Shown here piece by piece: positions 45,380-56,080 of a stretch of DNA of 64,000 nt. How positions within the stretch are numbered: position 1 is the stretch's first letter; the number at the start of each line of letters is the position of its first letter. Both the position numbers and the translations under genes were made by a program. Source of the stretch: Rhodosporidiobolus odoratus. Taxonomy: Eukaryota; Basidiomycota; Microbotryomycetes; Sporidiobolales; Sporidiobolaceae. Below the pieces are notes generated by a model. It was not told the origin of the DNA. It ran no database searches and worked only from the letters and a program-made list of their open reading frames with translations. The DNA is taken from positions 310,001-374,000 of the forward strand of contig JAOANU010000002.1 in assembly GCA_034387635.1 (NCBI GenBank), in the 5' to 3' direction.

Positions 45380-47464
45380 TCACTCCTCCATGACCCGCTC
45401 TAACACACGCTCGACCACCTTCCACTCCCTCCCCTCCTCTAGCTCGGTCAACCAGTTACTAACCGCCAACCGAACCGCTTTCCTGCCCCTCCACGCCGTA
45501 CCCGTAAGGAAGATCTCGTTCGACTCGTTGAGAGCATTGAGGAACGTCGCTGCTGGATCGGGATTGTCGACAGAAGCGACCCGATAGCGAGCAGGTGCAG
45601 TGGAAGATGGGGCGAAAAGGACAACGTTGAGGATGCGGAAAGCGAAAGGATCCGGGTCATCCAGAGAGGCGGAGGGAGGGGTGAGGACGTCATAAGCCGA
45701 GTGGGAGCGGAGGAAAGATTCGACTTGACGGGTGAAAGTGATGTTGCGCTGAACGAGGGCGGCGTAGCCTTCTCGGCCTAATGATAGCAGAGACGCTAGT
45801 ACGGGAAGGGCACGGCTGCAGTGCGAGGTTGTCAGCGTGTCTTCAGTAAGCCGGAACGGGGAGCCAAGGAGTCGAAGTACAATCGCCTTGAGTTCTCGAT
45901 GTTCATGAACAAAGGGCTTGGGAGTGCACGGCTGGCGTCGAGCTTCGGGTGCAGGCTCGCGGAGCTATCTATCGCGGCGGAAGGGGTCGCAAGGTAGGCT
46001 GGAGCATTGGCGCCGGGACCGGTAAGGTTGAAGAGCGAAGTGGTCGAAGAGGGAAAGGGTTTCGGGCGCGAGAAGAACAGCCCACAATCGTAGGGAACGT
46101 TGAGCCCTGTAGTACTAGATCGTAAGCTTACATTTTAGAATGGCAGGGCAGAGATGTCAGGCTCACACTTGTGGGCATCGCTTGTGATCGAGTCGCCGAG
46201 TGCGAGATGCGCCTTGTAAGGCTCGAATTCGGGGTGAAGGACGGCAAAAGCGCCAAAAGCGGCGTCGATGTGTAGCCATGCTCCATACTTGTCCGCCAGG
46301 GTGCGAAGAGCAGGCGTGTCGCGATTGATCGCACCTGAGGGAAGGCGGGTCTAAGCCTTGAATGGTGGTAAGGAAGGGAAAAAAGGGCGCACCCGTGTTG
46401 ACTTCCCCGAAGGACGTAGCGATGATCGACCCTCTACCCTTTTCGACATTGTCCGCGAGACGCTCCTCTAGTCTTGCGAGATCGAAGCAAACAAGCCGTC
46501 CTTGGGCCTCGAGCTTTCCATCGCCAAGCTCGACGACATTCCTCCTGCCGATACCCACTAGCGCAGCTGCTTTGCGAACGCTCGCATGGGCGTCTGCGAT
46601 GAACACGTCGACCTCGACGCCGCCGAAGCCGTCTTCAGAAACGGACCACGCTTCTACACCCTGGTGGTGCTTCACAGTCGCAATCGTCCAGTCACGTCCG
46701 AGGGCGAGGCCGAGGATATTCGAGGCAGTAGCGCCTGTGGTGAACGTATTCTGGCTGAAGTTGGAGGGCAGGGAAAGCAGGGAGAGCAGGTAGGACAAGG
46801 CGAGACCTTCGAGGGCGACAGACGCTGTAGCGGCAGGCCAGTGGACCTGGACGCACGGGTCATAGGAGGTAACGAGCTAGATAGTCATGGAAGCGAGCGT
46901 CAGTCATTGCTATTTGGACCAGCGAGCGGGGGCAGCAAGAAAGATGGAGGAGAAGAAGCAGAAAAACAGTAAGATGCGAAAGATCGGAAGAGGGTGGACC
47001 AGCAACATACCTGATCCGCAATCTGCGCTGCTGGCGTGACCCCGCCAATGACCAATCCAAAGCAACGAGGGCCGGCCTGTCCAGGCATCAAAGCAGGCGC
47101 AATGGTTTCCAGGAGATGCGATGTGGTGGCTGCGATGTAAGCGTGTCAGTCAGCTCGCCGCCAGCCTCGTGATGCTCTGCCGCAGCCGGGGATGCACACC
47201 TGTCAGTCCCAACCCCTCTGACGGCAAGTCGGCCGGCAACTCCGTCAAACATCGCTCCACCAAGTCCTTCGTCGAGGCGACAGGGCCTTCGTGCAAGTTG
47301 TGGGCTCGTTCCTCGATAGCCGCATGGGCTCGTTTGAGCTGTTGCTGTACTAACGTTGGGTCTGGTAGGAGCTCAACGGAAGATGAGTCGGCCGGAACTG
47401 AAGATAAGGAACGGCGGGAATGCAGCCACTCACCGTAGGACCCAGATTCTGCGGCTGTCGGCAT
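45380..47464 (-). CDS. group II pyridoxal-phosphate-dependent decarboxylase
   Basis: Amino-acid decarboxylase of the aromatic/glutamate-decarboxylase superfamily. Several exons join from ATG 47464 (MPTAAESGSYGEWLHSRRSL) to the stop at 45380. Family features: GPRCFGLVIGGVTPAAQIAD (early substrate-pocket region), FTTGATASNILGLALGRDW (phosphate-binding region), HIDAAFGAFAVL with the Asp that pairs with the PLP ring nitrogen, and SDAHKWLNVPYDCG with the PLP-binding Lys. The C-terminal small domain ends RLAVSNWLTELEEG. The length fits, about 510 residues. The His that stacks on PLP should lie in DAHASVRKAAALVG. Substrate is uncertain (aromatic amino acid, diaminobutyrate or other), since this class is hard to assign by sequence. 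No targeting peptide is seen. Confidence 0.85.
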
Positions 47465-47983
47465 TTCAGCGGATGGTTTGCAGCTTGTGTATGACCGTCA
47501 AGCGAGTACCATGTGTATGTGGAAAGGGGTGACCGGTGAAGCCGCACCGCCATACGGCCCCGAGATCGGGATGGAAGCGGACGCGCTGGCGACTTCGCGG
47601 GGTTTGCAGTGAGATTCCAGGTGCGCTTCAGGTAGACCGGTAGTCGCATGTCGAGCGGCGATCAGGAGCTGGCGGCAGAGCCGTTGAAACGTTGACGGTC
47701 GACCTCATCAGAAATTTTCCGTCATCACCTCGAGCTCCGCTGCGCTCCCTCGACCTACTTTATCTGCTTGATCGCGGTCTAGGGAGAGTTCTGACTTGGT
47801 GCTGACCCATCGTAGTTGAGCTATGCACAGGCCGGGATCGCCCTTGCGTGTCGTCGTCCGATTGTCTCGTCGAGGCGCGGGTTTCCACTCGTGGTAACAA
47901 GAGCCCGCAGTCTCAATTGGCTCGTTCTCCTTCCCTCTCCTGCTTCTCGTCCTCGCTCGAGCGTGTGTGTCCTGCGATAAGGA
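47465..47983. promoter_or_regulatory. divergent intergenic region
   Basis: About 520 bp between the divergent starts of the decarboxylase (-) and the fucosyltransferase-like gene (+). It must contain both promoters. I recognise no specific factor site. Confidence 0.5.
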
Positions 47984-50305
47984 ATGCGTGTGGATCGACA
48001 AAGTCTGTCACCTTTGTTGGGTGATGATGGTTTCCCTTCCCTCAAGTCTCCCGTCCGTCGACTACGACCACTCCTCTTCTTCGTCCTCCTTGGTGGAGTT
48101 CTTACCGCCACCACCGCCTACCACTCTGGTTCGACCTCCTTCGAACCCTTGAAGCAACGGATAGCAAAGTTTGGCGAACTGGTTCATCATGGTCAAGGTG
48201 CCGTCCTGCCACCCGTCGAATGGAGTGAAGAGGATCGGGCACTGCGAAACTACACGTGGGAGGCGCCAGAGGTTCACCCGAGTTTGACGCAGTTGGTTGA
48301 CACGCTCTCTCCAGTGCGTTTCGTTTTCTCCAGTCTTTTCTGCGAGGCTGTTTGTGACTGACCTGTCCTTCCAGGCGCAACGGAGAGTGCGAGATTGGAT
48401 CTTCCAGACTCGAACACTGTCCCTTCAGGGGACGGGCATTGGGCTAGGCGCGTCGAATCCACCACGAGTAGTGGAGCAGGCGCCGCCCATGAAGACGCAC
48501 AGAGAATTGCCGCGAGATGGCGAAGGACCCGGGCTGTACGAAGCTGGTTCGAGGAACAAGTGCGTCCGCTTCCCCATCGCCGTCGTGGGACAGCTGCTCA
48601 CACGCCGTGTCCGCAGGTACTATGACCTCGTCACGGAATGGCAGACCGGGCGACGGAAGGAAGAGTGTGAAGCAGGCGACTGGGAGGCGAACTACACCCA
48701 GATGCACAAGGACGTCGTGAGCGGCAAGAAGGAGCCGCAGATTCTCGAGTTTGTCTGCCACGAAGGCGGCTATTGCGGCGGTTATGCGGATCGGTTCGTT
48801 CTTGTCTCCTGCTCTAACTCCTGCCGCCTGACCCCTTCTCCCTTCTCTGCAGTATGCTGGGAATCGTTACCACTTTCTTCTACTCCCTTATAACCAATCG
48901 CGCGTTCTTCATGACCTGGGAACACCCCACGCCTCCCGACCTTATCTTCGATTCTCCCTTCATCGATTGGTCTCGCCCATTCAACAAGTCTTCGGCCACG
49001 CCCATTCAATATCCGTTCAACAGCACGAGCATGAACGCGACCAAGTACTCAATCCAGGCCCACAACTGGGATTGGCAGCTCGACCACTTTTTCCCCAAAT
49101 TCCAGAACGACTTTGGCGAGGGAAAGAACGCTAGCTGGCTTCAAGTACGCTGTCCCATCTTGGTAAAGTTACGAAAGGAGCTTACCACGATGTTTCTCCT
49201 TAGCTCGACATCAACCGTGGCGTCGTTTTCCGCTCTTTCTACTACGACGCCCTTCTCCCTCGTATTGAAGAACTAGGCATCAAGTTCACCACCGCCTATA
49301 GCTGTATCATGAACTACCTCTTCCGTCCGAAGCCCGCCGCCCTCAATTTCATCACTCAGTACACTTCCCTTTTCTCCCTTCCCGAAGTCTTCAGCATTGG
49401 CATCCAGGTTCGAACGGGCGATGGGTCTATGGTGCGTGCTTCTCCTGCCGCCCTCGCCCTCCGACATGAGAGCTGACCTGTCTCGCCACAGTTCTACCCG
49501 GGTCAAGACCGCAACAATGTAACCGTCCACCAACAATACTTTGACTGCGCCGCCCAACTGGCCAAACGTTACGCTCACCCTACTCAAAAAATCGTCTACT
49601 ACCTCATCACCGACTCGAACACACTCGAAGAAGACGCCTTGCGAGTCTTCAACGGAACGGTGGTGGTCAGTGGAATGGAGCAGTCGCATGCTGAGCTCAA
49701 GTTTTTGGGTAAGAGCGGGGCAGAGGTCGCGCAGGGGTCGGCGGATGGGTACATGAACACTATCTCGGAGAGCTATATCTTCTCTGGTGAGTCGTCGTTC
49801 GGTTCTTCGAAGTCTCCCCACTCCCATCCTTTTTTCTGCCCTCTTTCCCATGAAACCCGATGCGGGTTCTTCGACCTGGAAGCTGATCTCGTCCCGGACC
49901 ACACAGGTACCGACTTCCAGATCCTGACCATGCGTTCCGGCTTCGGCAAGATCCGTACGTTCCCTTTGACTCTGCCGCCCGATCTGTTCCGTCATTCCGT
50001 CTGACCACCGACGACCTTCGTTCGTAGCCACTTGGCAACGCGGCAAAGACCACACTACGGTCCGCATCTTCAACCCATACCTCGACGGGGCCATGACCAA
50101 CCAAGTCAAGGCTAACAATGGGGGCAAGCTCCCTCCTCCGATTGATTGCTCGAAACCTTCTTCGCAAGTCTTCCTCCCTTCCTTCCTTCTGTCTTTGCAA
50201 GCCGTGCTTGAATCGTCCAGCGCCCGTCTCACCAAGCTGACTTTGTCGTCCTTTGCACTCTCTCTCGCTTATGTAGTATCGTTTCTTTCGCCAATCTCGC
50301 CCTAG
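47984..50305 (+). CDS. fucosyltransferase-like type II membrane protein, copy A
   Basis: Eight exons (47984-48313, 48375-48559, 48617-48793, 48853-49144, 49204-49431, 49492-49786, 49907-49954, 50028-50305) give 610 residues. A signal anchor (LRPLLFFVLLGGVLTATTAY) near residue 30 implies a Golgi lumenal catalytic domain. That domain resembles the GT-B fucosyltransferase superfamily: a substrate-region motif GYADRMLGIVTTFFYSLITN with RAFFMTWE, a nucleotide-site motif SIGIQVRTGD, then YYLITDSNTLEEDAL and the late motif FSGTDFQILTMRSGFGKIPT. Several NxS/T sites suggest glycosylation. It is paralogous to the gene at 56081-58407. The C-terminus after PPPIDC is uncertain: the unspliced frame adds a hydrophobic tail to 50305 that the paralog lacks, and an alternative last intron is possible. 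Sugar donor and acceptor are not proven. Confidence 0.75.
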
Positions 50306-50829
50306 ACTGGTTCGTCTCCCTCTCCCTTTTCCTCTCCCTCTGCCTCTCCTGTCTCCTTGCCTTCTCATCGTCGCGTTTCTGATAACTCACCTGACTTCCT
50401 CGCTGCAGGTCTCTGGGCTAGAAACAGCAAAGAGCTCATCTCGCATCGGACGGTCGCTGCATCATCATCTTTCATCGACTGGCATCTCTTCTCACTCTAT
50501 CAGTTCATCGGAATTTTCAACATCGTGCAGTACCGGAATACTTACTAGAGCATTGTCCCCTTCTCGCCCTCATCACTTGACTCTTTTTGAGCTGGGATAT
50601 CTCTTCTTCTTCTTCTGATTCCGTTCCGTACAGGGTTTTCTTTTCGGCTATCTAGCAACGTGTTATCGTATAGACTGTCATTCTGTGCCTCCTCAATCGG
50701 TCTGCGTCCTCAAACTGCGAGGTAAGCGCTTGAGGAACGGGACTTTCTCATGACGACAGGAGAGCACGCCAAGTACGGTTAAAGCACTTTATTCTCATTT
50801 CTGGATCATCATCTCCCTTCTCTCCACAT
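50306..50829. other. convergent intergenic spacer
   Basis: It lies between the stops of fucosyltransferase-like copy A (+) and RPN12 (-). A ctgcag acceptor-like site near 50409 followed by an open stretch could belong to an alternative last exon of copy A. Otherwise nothing is recognised. Confidence 0.45.
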
Positions 50830-52493
50830 CTACACGATACTCTCCAACTCCCTCGCGTACCCCAAAGTAGCAGTTATCACCTTGAGCCTATCAAGTTCCT
50901 TGCCATCGTCTGCTGAGGAGGAGGAGAAGCCAGTCGTAAGGGACGTGGGCGCGCCGGTGCTTCCGGTGGCGTGACGGGAGGGGTGAAGACGAGAGGTGGG
51001 GAAGTGGAGGAGGGAGGTCGAGGGGTCGAGGTGCCAGTTGCGCTGTGTATTCGATTGCGGTTGGAAGGCGAAAAGAAGGGGGGGGGGGGAGGGGGGGGCG
51101 GAAGGGAAAGTCAGTCCGGCTAGCTCTTCTCCTCGGGACAACGGGCTTACAGCGCCTAGCTAGAGATGTGTGGACTCCGAAAACTAGAGCGCAAGGCCCA
51201 CCCCCAATCGCGAAAGAGGAAAAAAAACAGAGAACGCACCTCCACCGCAAACTTTTTCACCTCGTCCTCAGTCTCAAAGAACAACAAAGTCCTCGCATCC
51301 CTCAATGGCAAGCTCTCGTAGGCCCTCTCGTCGCAAGCGGCGATTTCGCTGCGGACGGTGGTGAGGAGGGTAGGGGTGAAGTGGGAGAATTCGGCGAGTG
51401 GGAGAGAGGTGGGGATAGAGGCTGAGGGGGAGGGACGGCAGAGGGACCAGACTCGGGAGTAGGAACCTTCCATGAGGGAACGTTCGAGCTGCGGAATCGT
51501 TCCGTCGTGGCTAGTCAGCTCTTTGCGTCATGGGAGACCCGAAAGTAAGGACAGTTCGCAATAAGGGTCGAGACACACCTGCAACACCCACTTGACTTCC
51601 TTACTTTCCAGCAAGCCCTTCTTCTTTTCGTCGCTTCCTAGCGCTTCCAGCAGGGTGTGGAACTCGGCGATGCGGTTTTGAGAGAGGAGGCGGAGGAGAG
51701 AGAGGGAGAGGAGCGGGGCTTCGGAGGCGGAGGCGGGCAGGAAGGCACTGTGGACGTGACAGGCCAGTAAGCTTACGGCGAGACGAAACAGGACGAAAGC
51801 AGAGAAGCGAAGCCGTGAGGAACGAGTAGGAGGTGAAAGAGAAGAAATGCAAGATGGGGATTTGGGAGAAGCAGGATGTACAGATGGGGAGGTGGCAAGA
51901 AGCTGAACGTACGCAAGATCGTTGTAATACGTTCCCAACAAAGCCAAATACCGCTCAAACGCCGGCACGTCGTCCGTCCTGATGGAGTGCAGCGCGCCAA
52001 TCTCGAACACTTCGCGTGCCGTGGTGAGGGCGTTGACGTCGACCTCGCTTGACGAGGTTGAAGAAGAGGGTACGGAGGGGATGAGGAGGGAGAGGGTGGA
52101 GAGTTCAATCTGTGAGAGGACGGAAGGAGGATCAGTCGGATGTAGGGAAAGTGGGGGTTGATGAGGCTGAACACGAGCACGGGAGCCGCGCTCGCGCACA
52201 GCAGGCCACATGGTACAGACGCATCGTATTTCTTAGTCCCGACGCAACTCGCGCAACTGCCTGGCTGCCCGGGTAGGTAATGACGAAGTGGGTTCGGAGA
52301 GCAGTCACTGGAGGGCTGCCCGCGTTCTCGCCGCTCTTGAGCTTGGCCCTGCTGTCTCCGGTATGCAAGAGGGGAGCAGGACTGAGGGTACCTTTAGCTG
52401 AGTGAGCAACCTAGAGAGTGCCGACTTGTCTGCGGCGTCTCCCTTGTTCCACTCTTGCTTCAACTGGTTGTAGAGCTCGATAGCCTGAGTCAT
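50830..52493 (-). CDS. RPN12: 26S proteasome regulatory subunit RPN12
   Basis: Lid subunit of the 19S regulatory particle (human PSMD8), the last lid subunit to assemble. ATG 52493 gives MTQAIELYNQLKQEWNKGD. Exons on the minus strand then encode AREVFEIGALHSIRTDDVPA with FERYLALLGTYYNDL, LLRLLSQNRIAEFHTLLEAL, KEVKWVLQ, LERSLMEGSYSRVWSLCRP, the CSN8/PSMD8-like helical block (LLTTVRSEIAACDERAYESL, ARTLLFFETEDEVKKFA) and a short C-terminal exon ending ARELESIV at 50830. Length, near 290 residues, is typical. The last intron contains long G runs (51078-51098). The gene is transcribed divergently from the proteasome core gene PRE3, 309 bp away, suggesting co-regulation. Confidence 0.92.
51078..51098. 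repeat. G12-A-G8 purine tract in an RPN12 intron
   Basis: On the transcribed strand this is a C-rich pyrimidine tract inside the last intron. The length of such runs is prone to sequencing error. No function is implied. Confidence 0.85.
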
Positions 52494-52802
52494 GTCTGTA
52501 GTGATGTGCAAGTGTTCGAGTTGCTGTTCAGCCGAGTTTAATTGTTGTCGCTTTGAGGCGAGAGATGAAGAAGGGGAGGAGGGGCGGGGACGTTTCGAAG
52601 CTGCAGTTGAGGGTGCCAGGGTGGATGTATGACTAGGGGGGTTGAAGTATAGACTGTAGACTGTAGACTGAGTCTGGTAAAAGTTGAGATCAAAGAGTTG
52701 TGAGATGTTGTTACATAAACTGACGACGCTCCTTGAATCCTCCGCTTCTCTTTGCTGAATCCCCCTCTCGGCATCTCGCTTCTCTCACCACTTATAACCA
52801 CC
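52494..52802. promoter_or_regulatory. bidirectional promoter region RPN12/PRE3
   Basis: These 309 bp separate the start codons of two proteasome genes. I looked for the yeast PACE element (GGTGGCAAA) on both strands and did not find it. A triple TAGACTG-type repeat occurs near 52655-52672, and PRE3 has a pyrimidine-rich leader. Shared control is inferred from the arrangement only. Confidence 0.6.
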
Positions 52803-54089
52803 ATGGCTACTGAATCTGACTACCTACACCACTCGTCTGGATCTCAAATGGTCCCAGATGTATCCCGCTTGAAATCTGGCGAGATGAACCTCGGAACTTC
52901 AATCATGGCCGTCGCCTTCCCCGGCGGAGTCGTCATCGGTGCCGACTCGCGTACCACCATGGGTTCCTACATCGCCAACCGCGTCACCGACAAGCTCACC
53001 TACCTCCACGAACGCATCTACTGCTGCAGGAGTGGGTCCGCCGCCGACACTCAGGTCAGCCTACCCGACTCTCCCTTGCCCAAAGTGGCGCCCGCTCGTC
53101 AGGGACGGTTCACCACCTCGGACAGGCTTACGCACTGGGAACAGTAGGAGTAGCTGCGAGGGGGCGACGTCAGGCGTCCAAGACACGCGAGACGGAGCAC
53201 GGCGAAGCGGATCAAGACTGCCCCCCGTTGCCGCCCCACTCTCGTGGTAGAAGCGGAAGGCACGGGCAGCGAGGCGTGTGTGCACGGTGTGAGAAAAGAC
53301 GTGGCGAACGAGCACAGTGCAAGCCTGGTTGACGCAGAACTAGCGCTGACTTTACCATTTCCCATCTGCTCGACTTTCACCTTCTCTGTCCTGCGTTGGC
53401 CTTGCCCTCCATCCTTCGCCTGCCCCTCCTCTATATCCCTCTACCTGCTCACCTCTCAATCACTCGCCTCTGACCCCTCCATCTTCGCTGCGTCTGCCCT
53501 CCGACCCGCTTACAACTCACAGGCAGTAGCCGACGTCGTCCACGCCCAACTCGGACAGTACGCCATGACGCACGGTGAACGACCGAGCGTTCACGTCGCA
53601 GCAAACATGTTGGAAGGGATGTGCTACTCGAACAAGTTTGTCCTTTCCTCCCTTTTCCTCCTGCATCAGTCATTGACCTCTTTAGCTTGCAGGGATAAAC
53701 TCTCGGCGGGGATCATTGTAGGTGGTTGGGACCCTATCAATGGCGGTACCGTGTACAACATTCCCCTGGGAGGGGGTTTGTTCAAAGCCCCCTGGGCCAT
53801 CGGAGGCTCTGGATCGACATATATCTACGGATACTGTGATTCAACCTACCGCGAGGACTGGGGAAGGGATGAGACGGTGGAGTTTGTCAAAAACGGTAAG
53901 AAAAACCCGGCAGGCGAACGGCTCGTCGTTCAATGCGCTGACCTCGCTTGCTTTCCAGCCCTCGCCCTCGCCATGTCTAGGGACGGGTCATCCGGTGGCA
54001 CGATCCGTCTCGCTGTGATAGGAGAGAGCGGCGTCGAGCGTGTGTTCATTAGCGGTGATCGCCTGCCGGAACACTGGGAGAAGGCCTAA
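52803..54089 (+). CDS. PRE3: 20S proteasome beta-1 subunit (PRE3, caspase-like)
   Basis: Catalytic N-terminal-nucleophile threonine protease of the 20S core, cleaving after acidic residues. Exons 52803-53054, 53523-53635, 53693-53895 and 53959-54089 give 232 residues. The propeptide ends in EMNLG, and the active-site Thr is the first residue of [20 protein letters not shown], which also shows the conserved Asp (GADSR). The catalytic Lys follows in VTDKLTYL. Further on are [45 protein letters not shown] and a C-terminus [15 protein letters not shown]. Intron 1 is 468 nt, far longer than the 50-120 nt typical here. An ORF through part of that intron has no motif. Reading frame and length fit the family exactly. 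Confidence 0.95.
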
Positions 54090-54231
54090 ACCCTGTTGTA
54101 AATCTTTTTCCTCTCGCTTTTTTGGTGCTCAGCAACGATTCAATGGTTTTTCCCTACCTGGCTAGACTGAGACTGCCACTCTCACAGCAAAGATAGGGTT
54201 CACTCGTGTACAGTACCTTTGCAAGCTCGAA

Positions 54232-55941
54232 TCAAAGAAAGAGGAAACTAAGCGAGATGTCGAGGCGCTTCTGTTCGTGCTTGCGATTTGACAGGGCATG
54301 GGTCCGCTCCTTCACTTTCTCCACATCCCACTCCCAGTCTTCGCTCCACGCGTACTTGCCCTGTCCCGTCCGAGTTGCCACCGCAACACCCTGCTCGTCC
54401 ATCGCATTCAACCTCTGCACCTCGTCATCCCAATACAAACGAACTTTCTGCGGCATGTTACGCGCCGAGACAGTGACGACACCGAGCGTTGCCGTGTGAG
54501 CGTGGCAGGGCACGACGCGGAGATCAAAAGCTGTGTGTGATGCGCAGCTGGCTGTACGAGTACGCTTGCGCGGATGGAATTGCGTAAAAAGATCGTCCCG
54601 AACGACACGGATGAGCGTTGACCCTCGTGACCTCCCGCCACGAGGCGAAGTAGCGAGGGAACGAAGGGCTCGGCGCGATGAGGGAGGAGTTCGGTACGGT
54701 AGGTCGTGTTGAGCGCTTCGAAGAGGGACTGCTGAATGGTGTCGAGCTCGAGGGGGGGTAGGTTGCGCGGCATTGATACTCTGGAGACTCTCTTCGCTCC
54801 ACAGTGACCCGTTACCGAGGCATGGGGGTGTACAAGGCGCCTCGGGAGCGGAGCGGAGAACCTTGTCGTGTACGATGTTCCCCTTCTCGTTACCACCCTG
54901 GCTACCTGGCTTTGATTTGTTGTGTTTGCGGCGAAGAGAAGGCAACACGGCAGCGACGCTCAGGCTGCGGTCTTGAAACCCTGCGAGCGAGATGCAGCCG
55001 GAGAGGGAGGGGTATATCGGTAGAGGGGACAATGGCGGAGACGGGTGTGTCGGGGAGGGAGGTCCTTGAGATACTTGACCAGGTCGCTGGACATCACAAC
55101 CGATCCGCCGGGCTGCAAATCCGCGCCGCCGAAGGCGATGGCCGTACCACGACAAGCGCAGAGGACGGCTTCGGCCAACATGGCTTCTTGATGTTTCGGC
55201 TGGGGGATCGACTGAAACCGCGCTGCCGGCAAAGGACAAGAAGACGTCGAGCTCGATACCGAGGCGCTTCGCTGCCGCGAGGATGGCGCGGATATGGTAT
55301 TGAACGAAGGTCACGTGGGCGTCCTTCGAAGCGGGAGATTGCGGCTTTGCAGGCGAGGGCCCAGCAGCTGGTAGGGGAGGAGAAGCGGGGGAGGGGGGTA
55401 CGGCTGGAGAACGGACGGTGATTCTGATGGTAGAGCGCTTCAGAGAGAGAGGGAGGCCTTGAGGCAGGGTGGCTTGCGCTGCAGGGTTCAACAGTGCGCG
55501 CGACTACATTCGCTTCGACTGGACTGCGAAGCTGTGGTGACCTGCGACGTAGCAGGGAGGTTCTTTTGCTCCCGATATAGCAGCTCATTGCTGACGAAAG
55601 ACGGAAAGAAAAAAAGGAGGCTCGCTCAGTTGTTCTCTCTGAGCGCGTCCGGGGCTCGCACGGCCGGTCACGTTGTGGGCAGCAGCGACGAGATCCCTGA
55701 GACAATAGCTTACGGGCAGTCTAGATGCGATGCGATCATACGATAAGGAAACCGGACACCCTCCTTTCGAACGCGCGAAAATTCCGTCTAACCAAGAGAC
55801 CTGTGCCGGAAGCAGTCAGATCAGTACGCGTACATTCCCATCGTGGTAAGTCGAAGCCGCCAGACGGTTGTACTGGCAAGACGAGGGCCGAACTGGAAGA
55901 GGGGAAAGAAGGGAGAAAAGGGCGTACCAGTCCTGCGCCAT
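54232..55941 (-). CDS. unrecognised multi-exon gene, approximate limits
   Basis: I cannot assign a family. Several minus-strand stretches look coding but lie in different frames, implying introns. An ATG at 55941 opens MAQDWYALFSLLSPLP and continues to YNRLAASTYHDGN, which can splice to a frame starting VSWLDGIFARSK and reaching SFVSNELLYREQKNLPA. Further on come LKRSTIRITV, KDAHVTFVQYHIRAILAAAK plus RLGIELDVFLSFAG, then KHQEAMLAEAVLCACRGTAI and MSSDLVKYLKDLP, and finally MPQKVRLYWDDEVQRLNAMD with a C-terminus near 54232. The exon joins are not fixed and one apparent intron would be very short, so frameshifts are possible. No signal peptide or transmembrane segment stands out. It sits tail-to-tail with PRE3. 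Confidence 0.4.
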
Positions 55942-56080
55942 CTCGCTAAAGCTCTTCAGCCTGCAGGAGGGCGCATCAGAGTCAGGATCAGCCCTTCGCG
56001 CCACAGACCCCGTACCGAGCCGCAAAGAACTGTAACCCCCTGTGACTCAAGCTCAGCAGGAAGAGAAAAGAGACACCAAC

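Noticed and set aside
49273..50235. 320-codon minus-strand frame opposite fucosyltransferase-like copy A
   Set aside because: It is antisense to exons with clear motifs and shows no motif of its own.
53244..54089. Extended single-frame reading of PRE3 through its first intron
   Set aside because: Splicing 53054 to 53523 restores the exact beta-1 sequence. The intronic part has no proteasome similarity.
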